Source: Enterobacterales bacterium (lineage in GTDB: Bacteria > Pseudomonadota > Gammaproteobacteria > Enterobacterales > Kangiellaceae). Taken from it: a DNA stretch of 64,000 bases. Location: positions 1 to 64,000 of the forward strand of contig JAUZSK010000014.1 in assembly GCA_030949565.1 (NCBI GenBank), given 5' to 3'. A program made the position numbers and the translations under genes. The notes under the pieces are model-generated. The model did no database searches. It saw only the letters and a program-made list of their open reading frames with translations, and was not told the origin of the DNA. Of this stretch, positions 1-8,653 are shown one piece after another; within the stretch, counting starts at the first letter, position 1, and each line of letters begins with the position of its first letter.

Positions 1-1166
1 GAAATCCAGAAGGTATCCTCCTAGAATAGCGTTTTTTTTGAGGCTTGGTGATGAAATTAATTATTTTTGCAGGACGGAAGGCGTTTTGTTTGAATATCGC
101 TTAATTATCCGAATTTCAGGCGAGGTTCAATCTCTTAGGTGCTAAGAAAGGCATTACGATGATGGATTTTACTTTTTGTGTTGTTAAATCATTAATTTCC
201 GGCAGGTTTTAAAGCCTTTTAACCATTTTTCTTTAATTCTTCAGCTTTTTGCTGCAATAAAATTAGTTTACCAACGAAATAACCTTGATGCGTCCCAAAG
301 TGTTGTACTTGTCCGAGCCATTGATTGGGTTGTAGATTGAGATGAGCGAGGGTGGACTTGATATGGGCAGGCATTTTTGATTTCTTGGGGTAGGCTATGG
401 ATTTTCCGCACCATTCCACCAGCTCGATATAATCTTTCAGTTTCAAAACCATAGAGCGGTTTTTAATTTCACCGGAAAGGCTTTTGACGGCTTGATTAAG
501 TTGCTCTTCCGTCATGTTTTTAACTCGTTTTTGAATACTGGTATGGTCGCTTTCTTCCAGCGTTTTAGTCATGTTGGCACGGATGGGGTTTAAGTCGACA
601 TAAGCCATGCAGGTTAGTAGCGCGGCTTCATCTAATAATGCTTGTGACTTAAATCTAGACTCCCAGAAATGACCGCTGACAAAATCCTCTTTATTACTCC
701 TTTTGCAATGGGCTCATTGATTCGGCTCATGAGCCAAGATAGGCTACCGAGCCTGTTTCTAATGGTCTTTAGCTGTTTCTGGTTATTGATAATGGCTTGA
801 AGCCTTAACTCCCGTTGCTGTTGATACTTGGGTTTATCCAGCTTACCAGGATAAGCCTTTAGCCATCGCTCCGCGACCTCTAAATCAGTCCATTGATTGG
901 GCGCTTTTGGGTCAAAGTAAACGACAAGGTGATAGTGGTTGCTCATAACCGCATAAGCATAAACCTCAATGGCAAATACATTCGCCAGCTCTAATATTCG
1001 GTTTTCAATCCACTGCCTTCTATGTTCATAACTTCTGCCCGGTTTCTTTATCTTTACCGCACAGAAAAGTTCGCCGAACGCAACGGCTCATCAGGTGATA
1101 ATAACCCGCGTTTTCATCATCTATTAATTCACTGCGCTTGATTGCCATGCTCCATCCTTGAAGAAA
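1..1166 (-). repeat. RAYT-bearing element, long copy
   Basis: This stretch contains the RAYT gene plus about 218 bases beyond its stop codon. Both ends reappear in a 358-bp copy at 45529-45886: the left part (from GAAATC at the window start) and the right part (ending CCTTGAAGAAA) align to it with scattered mismatches. The similarity stops just past the start codon of the gene, near 1166, which marks one probable edge. The other edge may lie to the left of the window. No terminal inverted repeats or target duplications were seen. Confidence 0.6.
219..1148 (-). pseudogene. REP-associated tyrosine transposase (RAYT, Y1_Tnp family), two frameshifts
   Basis: RAYTs are single-strand HUH-type nucleases related to IS200/IS605 TnpA that act on REP palindromes. 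Reading from an ATG at 1148 gives the family start (MAIKRSELIDDENAGYYHLM). The HUH-like motif SNHYHLVV lies near 946, then GHFWESRFKSQALLDE, then YVDLNPIRA near 600. The frame breaks twice: one extra G in the run 1038-1040 and one missing base at the T run 701-704. Correcting both gives 309 residues, a normal RAYT length. Because indels of this kind also split essential genes in the window, the gene may really be intact. Family assignment is firm; whether it is alive is not. Confidence 0.8.
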
Positions 1167-1485
1167 ATTCCATAAAGCCAATAATAACAGCAATCAGCCA
1201 TTCAATTTGTAAGCCATTTCTGCAATGCGTGTAGGAAATTGACCTGGATTGTTGTAGGATATTAGCCATAAAAATAATGGACAGGCAGCTTTGGTTTGAT
1301 CGAATTGAGCCAATATTTTACGCTAAGTCATTGATTTTATGGTCAGAGCGAGATCTACAGCCGTATTTTAAGAAACTGATGTAATGATTCAGTGTTGATT
1401 TTCTGGGAAATAACCATTTAAAAGTGACAAATGCTCTAGCTTAGCCTAAAATATAGACTAAGCTTAGCTAAGTCCAGAGGTTAAT
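1149..1485. other. Intergenic region between RAYT gene and toxin-antitoxin operon
   Basis: No open frame with coding character was found. The left end is the edge of the RAYT element. The right end holds the presumed promoter/operator of the toxin-antitoxin operon, with repeated TTAG/CTAAG boxes from about 1436 to 1472. Nothing else was recognised. Confidence 0.5.
1436..1472 (+). promoter_or_regulatory. Candidate autoregulatory operator of the Phd/PIN operon
   Basis: A perfect 10-bp palindrome CTAAGCTTAG lies at 1458-1467, about 20 bases before the antitoxin ATG. Related half-sites (CTAGCTTAG at 1437, GCTAAG just after) flank it. Phd/YefM antitoxins repress their own promoters by binding such palindromes; that this one does so is inference. 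The antitoxin RBS AGAGG follows at 1476-1480. Confidence 0.4.
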
Positions 1486-1719
1486 ATGCAGGTAAATATG
1501 CATGAAGCGAAAAGTCAATTATCAAAACTCGGTGAAAAAGCGTGGCAAGGTGAAAAGGTTGTTATTGCCAAAGCGGGTAAGCCTTATCTTGATTTAACGC
1601 CACACCGTGCTCAGAAAACTCCGAGAAAACCCGGTCGTTTAAAAGGGCAAATTATCATGAGTGACGATTTTGATAATACACCTGAAGATTTAATCGCTCT
1701 TTTCGAGGGTGATTTGTGA
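1486..1719 (+). CDS. Type II antitoxin, Phd/YefM family
   Basis: A 77-residue protein with the Phd/YefM opening (MQVNMHEAKSQLSKL), where the N-terminal half forms the DNA-binding dimer and the acidic C-terminal tail (DDFDNTPEDL) wraps the toxin. It would neutralise the PIN ribonuclease encoded next and repress the operon. The RBS AGAGG sits five bases before ATG. Its TGA stop overlaps the GTG start of the toxin in the four bases GTGA, a typical coupled arrangement. The family is clear; the target is unknown. Confidence 0.85.
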   Translation: MQVNMHEAKSQLSKLGEKAWQGEKVVIAKAGKPYLDLTPHRAQKTPRKPGRLKGQIIMSDDFDNTPEDLIALFEGDL

Positions 1720-2099
1720 AACACCTTCTACTCGATACCCATGCTATTTTATGGTGGTTATCTGATGCACCACAACTCGGTGAATTGGCAAGAAAAACCA
1801 TCGCAGACCCACAAAATCTCGTTTACGTAAGTGCCGCGAGTATTTGGGAAATGTCGATTAAAAGCGCAATGGGTAAATTAAAAGTATCGGATGATTTGGA
1901 TAGTATTATCGAAGAAGAAGGTTTTATACCGCTTCCCATTAGCCTTTATCATGGAAAACAAGCTGGGCGTTTACCTAAACATCATCATGATCCATTTGAT
2001 CGAATGCTTATCGCGCAAGCACAAGCTGAAGGATTACAGTTGGTTACCAAAGATAAACAAATTGCACTTTATGGCATCGATCTTTTGAGGATTAAGTGA
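1716..2099 (+). CDS. Type II toxin, PIN-domain ribonuclease (VapC-like)
   Basis: A 127-residue PIN domain. Visible acidic metal-site residues are Asp in LLLDTHAILWW (residues 4-14), Glu in SIWEMSIKSA (about 45), Asp in DPFDRMLIAQA (about 92-95) and Asp in LVTKDKQI near the C-terminus. The LLLDTHAxLW opening is typical of the PIN toxins paired with Phd-type antitoxins. Such toxins cleave tRNA or rRNA with Mg2+. Starts at GTG inside the antitoxin stop. All active-site residues are present, so it is probably functional. Substrate unknown. Confidence 0.87.
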   Translation: MKHLLLDTHAILWWLSDAPQLGELARKTIADPQNLVYVSAASIWEMSIKSAMGKLKVSDDLDSIIEEEGFIPLPISLYHGKQAGRLPKHHHDPFDRMLIAQAQAEGLQLVTKDKQIALYGIDLLRIK

Positions 2100-2208
2100 C
2101 GAATATGCTAATAGATGGTATGAGTCAGTCTGGTTTGTTCATTGACATTGTATCTCATGAGTGTTGCAGTGATTTACTCCTCGGTAATCGCTGTTAGACT
2201 TATAAATA

Positions 2209-2255
2209 CCGCATAGATTGCCAGTCCAATTGACAATCTAAGCGGTTTTGATTTT
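2209..2255 (+). terminator. Rho-independent terminator after the toxin-antitoxin operon
   Basis: CCGC-A-TAGATTG pairs with CAATCTA-A-GCGG across an 11-base loop with one A-A mismatch, followed by TTTTGATTTT. It lies about 110 bases beyond the toxin stop. It also lies just past the end of uvrA on the other strand. Confidence 0.6.
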
Positions 2256-2299
2256 GTCTACCAAGCAAATGAAATGATAGATTAAACCTCATACTTTAA

Positions 2300-5142
2300 T
2301 TATTTCACTGCTGCTTGATCTAAAACCTGTTTCAAAAATTTTCCGGTAAAGGATTTTTTATTTTTCACCACTGTTTCCGGTGTTCCTTGGGCAATGATTT
2401 GCCCACCTTTACTGCCGCCTTCAGGCCCGAGGTCAATGATCCAATCTGCGGTTTTGATCACATCTAAATTGTGTTCGATGACAACCACGGTATTGCCGTG
2501 ATCTCTTAATCGGTGCAGAACGGCTAGTAGTTGTTTGACATCGTGAAAATGTAATCCGGTTGTGGGTTCATCCAAAATATACAGAGTTTTTCCGGTGTCT
2601 CTCTTACTGAGTTCTTTGGATAATTTGACTCGCTGAGCTTCACCACCGGATAAAGTGGTTGCTGCTTGCCCTAGGCAAATATAAGAAAGACCGACATCGA
2701 TAAGCGTTTGTAATTTACGCGCAACTGCTGGGATCGCATCAAAAAAATCGCGGGCATCTTCTACAGTCATTTCTAATATTTGATGGATATTTTTATCCTT
2801 GTAGGTGATTTCTAAAGTCTCTCGATTGTATCGTTTACTTTTGCAAACATCGCAAGCAACATACATGTCTGGCAAAAGTGCATTTCCACTTTTATTACGC
2901 CATCACCTTGGCAGGCTTCACAGCGCCCGCCTTTCACATTAAAACTAAAGCGACCGGGTTTATAGCCGCGGGTTCTTGACTCTTGAGTGGCGGCCAGCAG
3001 TTCTCTGATAGGAGTAAAAATACCGGTATAGGTGGCAGGGTTGGAACGAGGTGTTCGTCCAATGGGCGCCTGGTTAATATCGACCACTTTATCGAAATGT
3101 TCCATGCCGGTATAACTTTTGTAAGCTGATGGGGTTAAACTAGTGGCGCGATTTAAATCGGTGGCTGCAATGGGGTAAAGTGTATTATTGATTAAACTGG
3201 ATTTTCCGGAACCTGAAACGCCTGTAATGCAGGTGAAAATTCCGATAGGGAGTTTTAAATCGACTGACTGTAAGTTGTTACCCGTAGCACCTTTTAATTC
3301 AAAAAAATGATTGTTTTTAGCCGCTATTCGTTTTTCAGGCAGATGTATTTTCTCCCTTCCAGATAAATATTTAGCGGTTAACGATTGCTTGTTTTTTAAA
3401 ATATCTTTGAGCTTGCCTTCGGCGATGACTTGACCACCATGAACGCCTGCACCTGGCCCAATATCCAAAATATGATCAGCGCTACGGATTGCTTCTTCAT
3501 CGTGTTCTACCACGATAACGGTGTTACCGAGATCACGCAGATGACGCAATGTTTTGAGTAAGCGTTCATTATCCCTTTGATGTAAACCGATGGAAGGTTC
3601 ATCAAGCACATACATGACACCTACAAGCCCTGCACCAATTTGACTGGCAAGTCTGATCCGCTGAGCTTCACCGCCGGATAGTGTGTCAGCGCTGCGCTCC
3701 AAGGATAAATATTCTAAACCGACGTTGACCAAAAATTCTAATCGGTCGCGTATTTCTTTAAGGATTTTGTCGGCGATTTTTCCACGCTTGCCGGGAAGTT
3801 TTAATTGGCTAAAAAAATCATAGGCTTGATCAATGGGTAATGCTGTGAGTTGAGGTAGGTTCTTCTTTTTGATAAAAACTGATCGAGCTGATAGGGTTAG
3901 CCTTGTACCTTTACAGGAAGGGCAGGCTTGTTTGGTCATGTATTTTTGTAATTCTTCTCGTACCGCCATGGATTCGGTTTCATGGTAGCGTCTTTGCATA
4001 TTAGGGATAATACCTTCAAAACGATGTACACGCTTCATCATATCGCCACGGTCATTGGAATAGACAAATTCTATTTGAGTTTTACCGCTGCCATAAAGGA
4101 TGGTTTTTTGAACCTTTTTAGTTAGCTTTTTAAATGGTTTTTCGATATCAAAGGCATAATGTTTGGCTAAGGATTTGAGCATGTGAAAATAATAAACACT
4201 GCGTCTGTCCCAGCCGCGAATAGCACCGCCAGCGAGAGAAACGTCAGAATTAACAACAATACGGTCGGGATCAAAAAACTGATCAACCCCTAAACCATCG
4301 CAGGTATCACAAGCTCCTGCTGGATTATTAAAAGAAAATAACCGAGGTTCTAATTCAGTTAAACTATAGCCACACTGTGGACAAGCAAATTTGGCTGAAA
4401 AAGTAATTTCTTGTTGTTTATCTTTAATCTCCATTGGTGCAATTTTGGCGATACCATCGGCCAGTTCTAAAGCCGTTTCAAAAGATTCGGCTAATCGCTG
4501 CTTCATATCTTTACGAACTTTGAATCGATCCACGACCACTTCAATGGTGTGTTTTTTGTGAAGTTCGAGTTTAGGCGCTTCACTCAGCTCGTAAGTTTTG
4601 CCGTTGATACGGGCACGAATAAAACCCTTCACCTGTAACTCATCAAATAAGTTTTGGTGTTCTCCTTTGCGATTATTCACCACTGGCGCAAGCAGTAAAA
4701 GCTTGCTGCCTTCTTCGAGTGCGAGGGTATGGTCAACCATTTGGCTAATGGTTTGAGCTTTTAATGGCACATTATGGTCGGGGCAAAAAGGTTCACCTAC
4801 TCTGGCGAAAAGCAATCGTAAATAGTCGTAAATTTCAGTAATGGTACCCACCGTGGATCGTGGATTGTGCGAGGTGGATTTTTGTTCAATGGAAATCGCC
4901 GGTGACAATCCTTCTATATGTTCGACATCAGGCTTCTCCATCAGCGATAAAAACTGCCGTGCATAGGCCGACAAGGATTCAACATAGCGCCTTTGCCCTT
5001 CGGCATATAAAGTGTCAAAGGCTAAGGATGATTTACCTGAACCAGAAAGTCCCGTGATGACGGTGAGCTTGTCGCGAGGGATTTTTACACTAATATTCTT
5101 TAAATTGTGGGTTTTTGCACCCCTTACTTCTATGTGATTCAT
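2300..5142 (-). CDS. uvrA: Excinuclease ABC subunit A, one apparent frameshift
   Basis: DNA-damage recognition ATPase of nucleotide excision repair, cytoplasmic, working with UvrB. It starts at ATG 5142 ([16 protein letters not shown]); the upstream in-frame extension is not conserved. Visible: N-terminal Walker [17 protein letters not shown], first zinc-finger cysteines (CPQCG...CDTCDG), ABC signature [16 protein letters not shown], second Walker [11 protein letters not shown], zinc finger [11 protein letters not shown]...CDVCKS and second signature [11 protein letters not shown]. The frame breaks between EMHF and PDMYVACD: the run of four A at 2874-2877 needs five. Correction gives 947 residues, close to the usual 940. 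All domains remain, so a sequencing error is more likely than a null allele. No canonical CTGT-N8-ACAG LexA box was seen upstream. Confidence 0.95.
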
Positions 5143-5228
5143 AAGTGATCTTGTATAATGGACGCCAAAATGATGAGATCGAAGGATCGGACTCGCTATA
5201 ATAACGCGATAAGGGCCATCAGCGCAAA

Positions 5229-6617
5229 ATGAATAGCCAAACAAAAGCAACACAATCCCATAAAATGAATGCTGAAGAACGTCGAGCGGCAATTACTCTT
5301 AGCAGCGTGTTTGCTTTACGAATGTTGGGACTCTTTATGTTGCTTCCGGTATTTAGCTTGGCCGGACAATCGCTTAAGGGCTATACGCCTGCATTAATAG
5401 GTCTAGCCATCGGTGCCTATGGTCTTACTCAAGCTATTTTTCAGATTCCCTTTGGTTGGTTATCCGATCGCTACGGTCGCAAACCAATTATTTTATTTGG
5501 TTTGGTGTTGTTTTTTATCGGCAGTCTGGTTGCAGGTTTAAGTGATCATATATATGGCGTGATTGCCGGTCGTCTGTTGCAAGGTTGCGGCGCTATCGCC
5601 AGTGCAATCATGGCATTAGCCGCCGATCTATCCCGTGACGAGCAACGCACCAAAATAATGGCGAGTATTGGAATGAGTATTGGTGCCGCTTTTGCGGTGG
5701 CGATGATTATCGGACCGGGATTGACCCATTGGCTTGGTTTGCAAGGGTTATTTTTTGTAATCGCAGGTTTTGCGATTTTAGCCATGCTGGTGATCTACTT
5801 TTTAACTCCCAATCCTCAAAATCAATATGTACAGCGGGATAATATTGCCAGTCATGGTCAATTTTCGCGGATTTTTAAAGATGGGCAGTTAATGCGATTA
5901 AATTACGGCATTTTTACTTTGCATTTTTTACTAACCTCTTTTTTTGTGGCCTTTCCTACTCGATTAATTTCGCTGGATGTTAAAATGGTTGATCATAGCT
6001 GGGTATATCTTGTGACCATGGCAGCAGCGGTGATATTAATGCTTCCGTTAATTATTTTCGCCGAGAAAAAGCGCCAACACGCCCGCATCATGTTGTTGGC
6101 CGTTTTATTAATCGCTTTAGTTGAATTTAGTTTTGGCATGGTGCATTTCGCATTACCCTTGGTAGTGGTGGCGATGATTATCTTTTTTACTGGGTTTAAT
6201 CTATTGGAAGCTTTGCTTCCCTCAATGATTTCGCGTATCGCGCCGTTATCAGGCAAAGGCACCGCACTTGGTGTGTATTCTACTAGCCAATTTTTAGGCG
6301 CTTTCTTAGGTGGCCCAATTGCGGGGCTTATTATGCAATACAAGGGAATGGACGGCATTTATCTCATCGGCTCACTTATCGCTTTGAGCTGGGCGGTACT
6401 TTTATTAGGGCTAAAAAATCCACCGGTGTTAACCGCTTACACCTTAACCATGCCGGATGTGGCTGAAGCGGCTTTTCCTTCTTTGATTGATGAAATAAAA
6501 GCGATTGAAGGGGTTTCTGAAGCGGTTGCCCTACCAGAAGCTGGCGCGGTCTATTTAAAAGTGGATAAACGCATTTTAGATAACGAAAGCTTAGCTAAAT
6601 TTAGCAAAAAGCATTAA
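5229..6617 (+). CDS. MFS transporter with C-terminal YAM-like domain (YajR type)
   Basis: A 462-residue inner-membrane transporter with about 12 hydrophobic segments. The MFS loop motif after TM2 is present ([11 protein letters not shown], residues 77-87), as is [12 protein letters not shown] in TM4. After TM12 there is a soluble tail of about 60 residues ([20 protein letters not shown]...) that resembles the ferredoxin-like YAM domain of YajR. Divergent from uvrA with an 86-bp gap; a TATAAT lies at 5197-5202. uvrA-MFS-ssb order is common in gammaproteobacteria. Substrate unknown; drug/proton antiport is only a family-level guess. Confidence 0.85.
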   Translation: MNSQTKATQSHKMNAEERRAAITLSSVFALRMLGLFMLLPVFSLAGQSLKGYTPALIGLAIGAYGLTQAIFQIPFGWLSDRYGRKPIILFGLVLFFIGSLVAGLSDHIYGVIAGRLLQGCGAIASAIMALAADLSRDEQRTKIMASIGMSIGAAFAVAMIIGPGLTHWLGLQGLFFVIAGFAILAMLVIYFLTPNPQNQYVQRDNIASHGQFSRIFKDGQLMRLNYGIFTLHFLLTSFFVAFPTRLISLDVKMVDHSWVYLVTMAAAVILMLPLIIFAEKKRQHARIMLLAVLLIALVEFSFGMVHFALPLVVVAMIIFFTGFNLLEALLPSMISRIAPLSGKGTALGVYSTSQFLGAFLGGPIAGLIMQYKGMDGIYLIGSLIALSWAVLLLGLKNPPVLTAYTLTMPDVAEAAFPSLIDEIKAIEGVSEAVALPEAGAVYLKVDKRILDNESLAKFSKKH

Positions 6618-6722
6618 ACTAGACTTATTCTACTGCGCTCGAAGATTCTATAGCCCGTTACTTAGCGGGTATGAGCGAGTTTCAACAACTTAAAGATTAA
6701 AAATAAAGATTAGGAGTCGATT

Positions 6723-7307
6723 ATGGCGAGCCGAGGCATCAACAAAGTTATTCTGGTTGGCAATTTAGGACAAGATCCAGAAGTCCGTTATGCGGCTAAT
6801 GGTGCGGCAATTACCACCATTAGTATTGCAACCAGTGAAAGTTGGAAAGATAAAAACACCGGTCAAATGCAAGATAAAACTGAATGGCATCGGGTGGTCT
6901 TTTTTGGCAAGCTCGCAGAAATTGCGGGAGAGTACCTTAGAAAAGGTTCTCAAGTATATGTCGAGGGCAAATTAACCACTCGCAAATGGCAGGATAAAAC
7001 CTCTGGTCAAGATCGCTATACCACTGAAGTGGTGGTGGACAGCTTTAACGGTGTTATGCAAATGCTTGGTGGTAAAAATGAAGGCGGTGCTAACATGGGG
7101 ATGGGTGGTTCGAATATGGGCGGAGGTGCTAATATGGGCGGCGCAGCGCCAGCTAATTATTCAGCTCCCGCATCTGCTCCGCAGAATCAACAAAATCATC
7201 AGTCGCAGCCACAACAAGCGCCACAGTCAGCACCGCAGCAAGCGCCTCCACAGCAGGCACCTAGTAGTGATTTTAATAACGATTTTGATGACGACATCCC
7301 GTTTTAA
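6723..7307 (+). CDS. ssb: Single-stranded DNA-binding protein
   Basis: A 194-residue SSB. The OB fold occupies residues 1-110 ([52 protein letters not shown]). A linker rich in Gly/Met/Asn and then Gln/Pro (about 115-180) follows, and the protein ends in the acidic tip DFDDDIPF, which docks repair and replication partners. Start ATG follows AGGAG at 6713-6717. It binds ssDNA as a tetramer in replication, recombination and repair. The gene stands alone; no LexA box was recognised in the 105 bp upstream. Confidence 0.97.
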   Translation: MASRGINKVILVGNLGQDPEVRYAANGAAITTISIATSESWKDKNTGQMQDKTEWHRVVFFGKLAEIAGEYLRKGSQVYVEGKLTTRKWQDKTSGQDRYTTEVVVDSFNGVMQMLGGKNEGGANMGMGGSNMGGGANMGGAAPANYSAPASAPQNQQNHQSQPQQAPQSAPQQAPPQQAPSSDFNNDFDDDIPF

Positions 7308-7335
7308 ACCGACACCTACTAGAGGTGCTAGGCTG

Positions 7336-7362
7336 GTCATTCCCGCACAGGCGGGAAACCAT
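7336..7362. repeat. REP-like palindrome
   Basis: TTCCCGC-ACAG-GCGGGAA is a perfect 7-bp inverted repeat inside GGTCATTCCCGC...GCGGGAAACC, 30 bases after the ssb stop. A diverged relative is at 44564-44586. Elements of this shape are dispersed in many gammaproteobacterial genomes and could be substrates of the RAYT at the window start, which is inference. Confidence 0.55.
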
Positions 7363-7407
7363 AGGATCTGATGAGTTTCTATTTAGTTGAAGCTGTGATG
7401 TGTGTTT

Positions 7408-7812
7408 TTAATTTTTAAAAATTCCCAGCTTTTCTAAAATCGGGCTTTTGCGGTTGTTCATATGATTCAGTAGTTCGGTGCGAGCGCTTTGTGCTGTAAG
7501 CCCTTTGTCTATGAGCGTTTTAATCACCTTGTCAAACGCTTTGCGTCGCATTTCACCTTGTTTGGATTGGTCACGACGGTCGCCAAAATGATCGAGGATC
7601 GGTTTACCACAGTGACAGTTCCTAATCAGTTTTAGGTAAACTTGACCTTGCTCATCTCGGCATTCACTTAAATTAGGCGCTTTTTGATAAGCAACACTCT
7701 TTTCTATATAGTCTTTTTCATTTTCAAAGCGAGTACCGCATTGGCTGCATTCTTTGGGAAAAGATGCGTCCTCCAGTGCTTTGAGGTTTCTAAATAACTT
7801 GGGAGTATCCAT
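7408..7812 (-). CDS. Conserved-looking small protein with two Cys pairs, function unknown
   Basis: A 134-residue cytoplasmic protein without signal or membrane segment. Four cysteines in two pairs (CSQCG near residue 21-25 and CHCG near 68-71) suggest one zinc-ribbon-like site; a fifth lies in SECRDEQG. The C-terminal half is basic and helical (GEMRRKAFDKVIKTLIDKG). I do not recognise the family. It is isolated between ssb and the peroxiredoxin gene on the opposite strand to ssb. A zinc-binding accessory or nucleic-acid-binding role is possible but not supported by a specific motif. Confidence 0.65.
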   Translation of the reverse strand: MDTPKLFRNLKALEDASFPKECSQCGTRFENEKDYIEKSVAYQKAPNLSECRDEQGQVYLKLIRNCHCGKPILDHFGDRRDQSKQGEMRRKAFDKVIKTLIDKGLTAQSARTELLNHMNNRKSPILEKLGIFKN

Positions 7813-7918
7813 AATCCTAGGTGAAAGCTAGCCTACAAAAATTACAAGGATAAATAATTATAGTGATAAAATTAAGTTTTGTTGTTTGTTTAAACTTAAT
7901 GTAAAAAATCAAAGATAT

Positions 7919-8443
7919 TTAATTACCTGTAGTTTTATTCAGCGCGGCTAATGTTTCCAATAACTCCTTGGAATGAGTTGCGGGATCAACATCTTCAAAA
8001 TGTTTAACAATGATCCCTTTGTTATCGAGGATGAAAGTTTGGCGGCTGGGATGTGGCCATGGGAAGTAGCTATGCACATCCATTGCCTTGGCTAAATTGT
8101 GGTCCACGTCGGCAAGTAGAGAAAATTTAAGTTGGTAAGTCTTAGCAAAATCAACATGTGATTCCACATCATCATAGCTTACACCAACAATTTCGGCATT
8201 TTGTATCACAAATTTTTGATAATCATCGGCAAAATTCTGTGCTTCGACAGTACAGCCTGGCGTTCTATCCTTGGGATAAAAATACATAACGACCCACTTG
8301 GCTTTAAAATCTTGATTGGTTTTAATTTGGCCTGATTGATCTTTCAGTTTAAATTGGGCAAAGGGACGACCTTGCCATTGATTGGTCGCTGCATGCAGTG
8401 TAAAAATTCCGGTGAATAGGAGTATTTTAGCTAATAGTTTCAT
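7919..8443 (-). CDS. Secreted peroxiredoxin, BCP/PrxQ type, 1-Cys
   Basis: A 174-residue AhpC/TSA-family protein. A signal peptide (MKLLAKILLFTGIFTLHAA) predicts periplasmic location, unlike cytoplasmic Bcp. The peroxidatic cysteine lies in YPKDRTPGCTVEAQNFAD. In Bcp the resolving cysteine is five residues later (TPGCTxEACNF); here that position is Gln, and no other cysteine is present after the signal, so the enzyme must be 1-Cys and needs an external thiol. It reduces peroxides. Downstream thrombox features (SRQTFILDNKGIIVKHF) are intact. Confidence 0.85.
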   Translation of the reverse strand: MKLLAKILLFTGIFTLHAATNQWQGRPFAQFKLKDQSGQIKTNQDFKAKWVVMYFYPKDRTPGCTVEAQNFADDYQKFVIQNAEIVGVSYDDVESHVDFAKTYQLKFSLLADVDHNLAKAMDVHSYFPWPHPSRQTFILDNKGIIVKHFEDVDPATHSKELLETLAALNKTTGN

Positions 8444-8653
8444 TTTGAACGCCCTTAGAGTGATTAATTGGAATCAAATTAGCAAATTCTGCGCTGTAAG
8501 TCTGCTGTTTTCGTGAGTAATTGTACATGGATGCTCATAGGTTTGGTTAAATATTTAATGATTGATTGGTTTTTGGTCTAGAATTAAAGGGATGCAGGGG
8601 AGTATTCGGTTTTCATAAACTGATAATAGGGTGACCAAGGAAAGCGCTTAAAT

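Noticed and set aside
5143-5228. LexA (SOS) box between uvrA and the MFS gene
   Set aside because: No CTGT-N8-ACAG match on either strand; SOS control cannot be claimed.
5546-6358. Two minus-strand open frames of 79 and 121 codons inside the MFS gene
   Set aside because: Antisense shadows of the transporter with no RBS or family motif.
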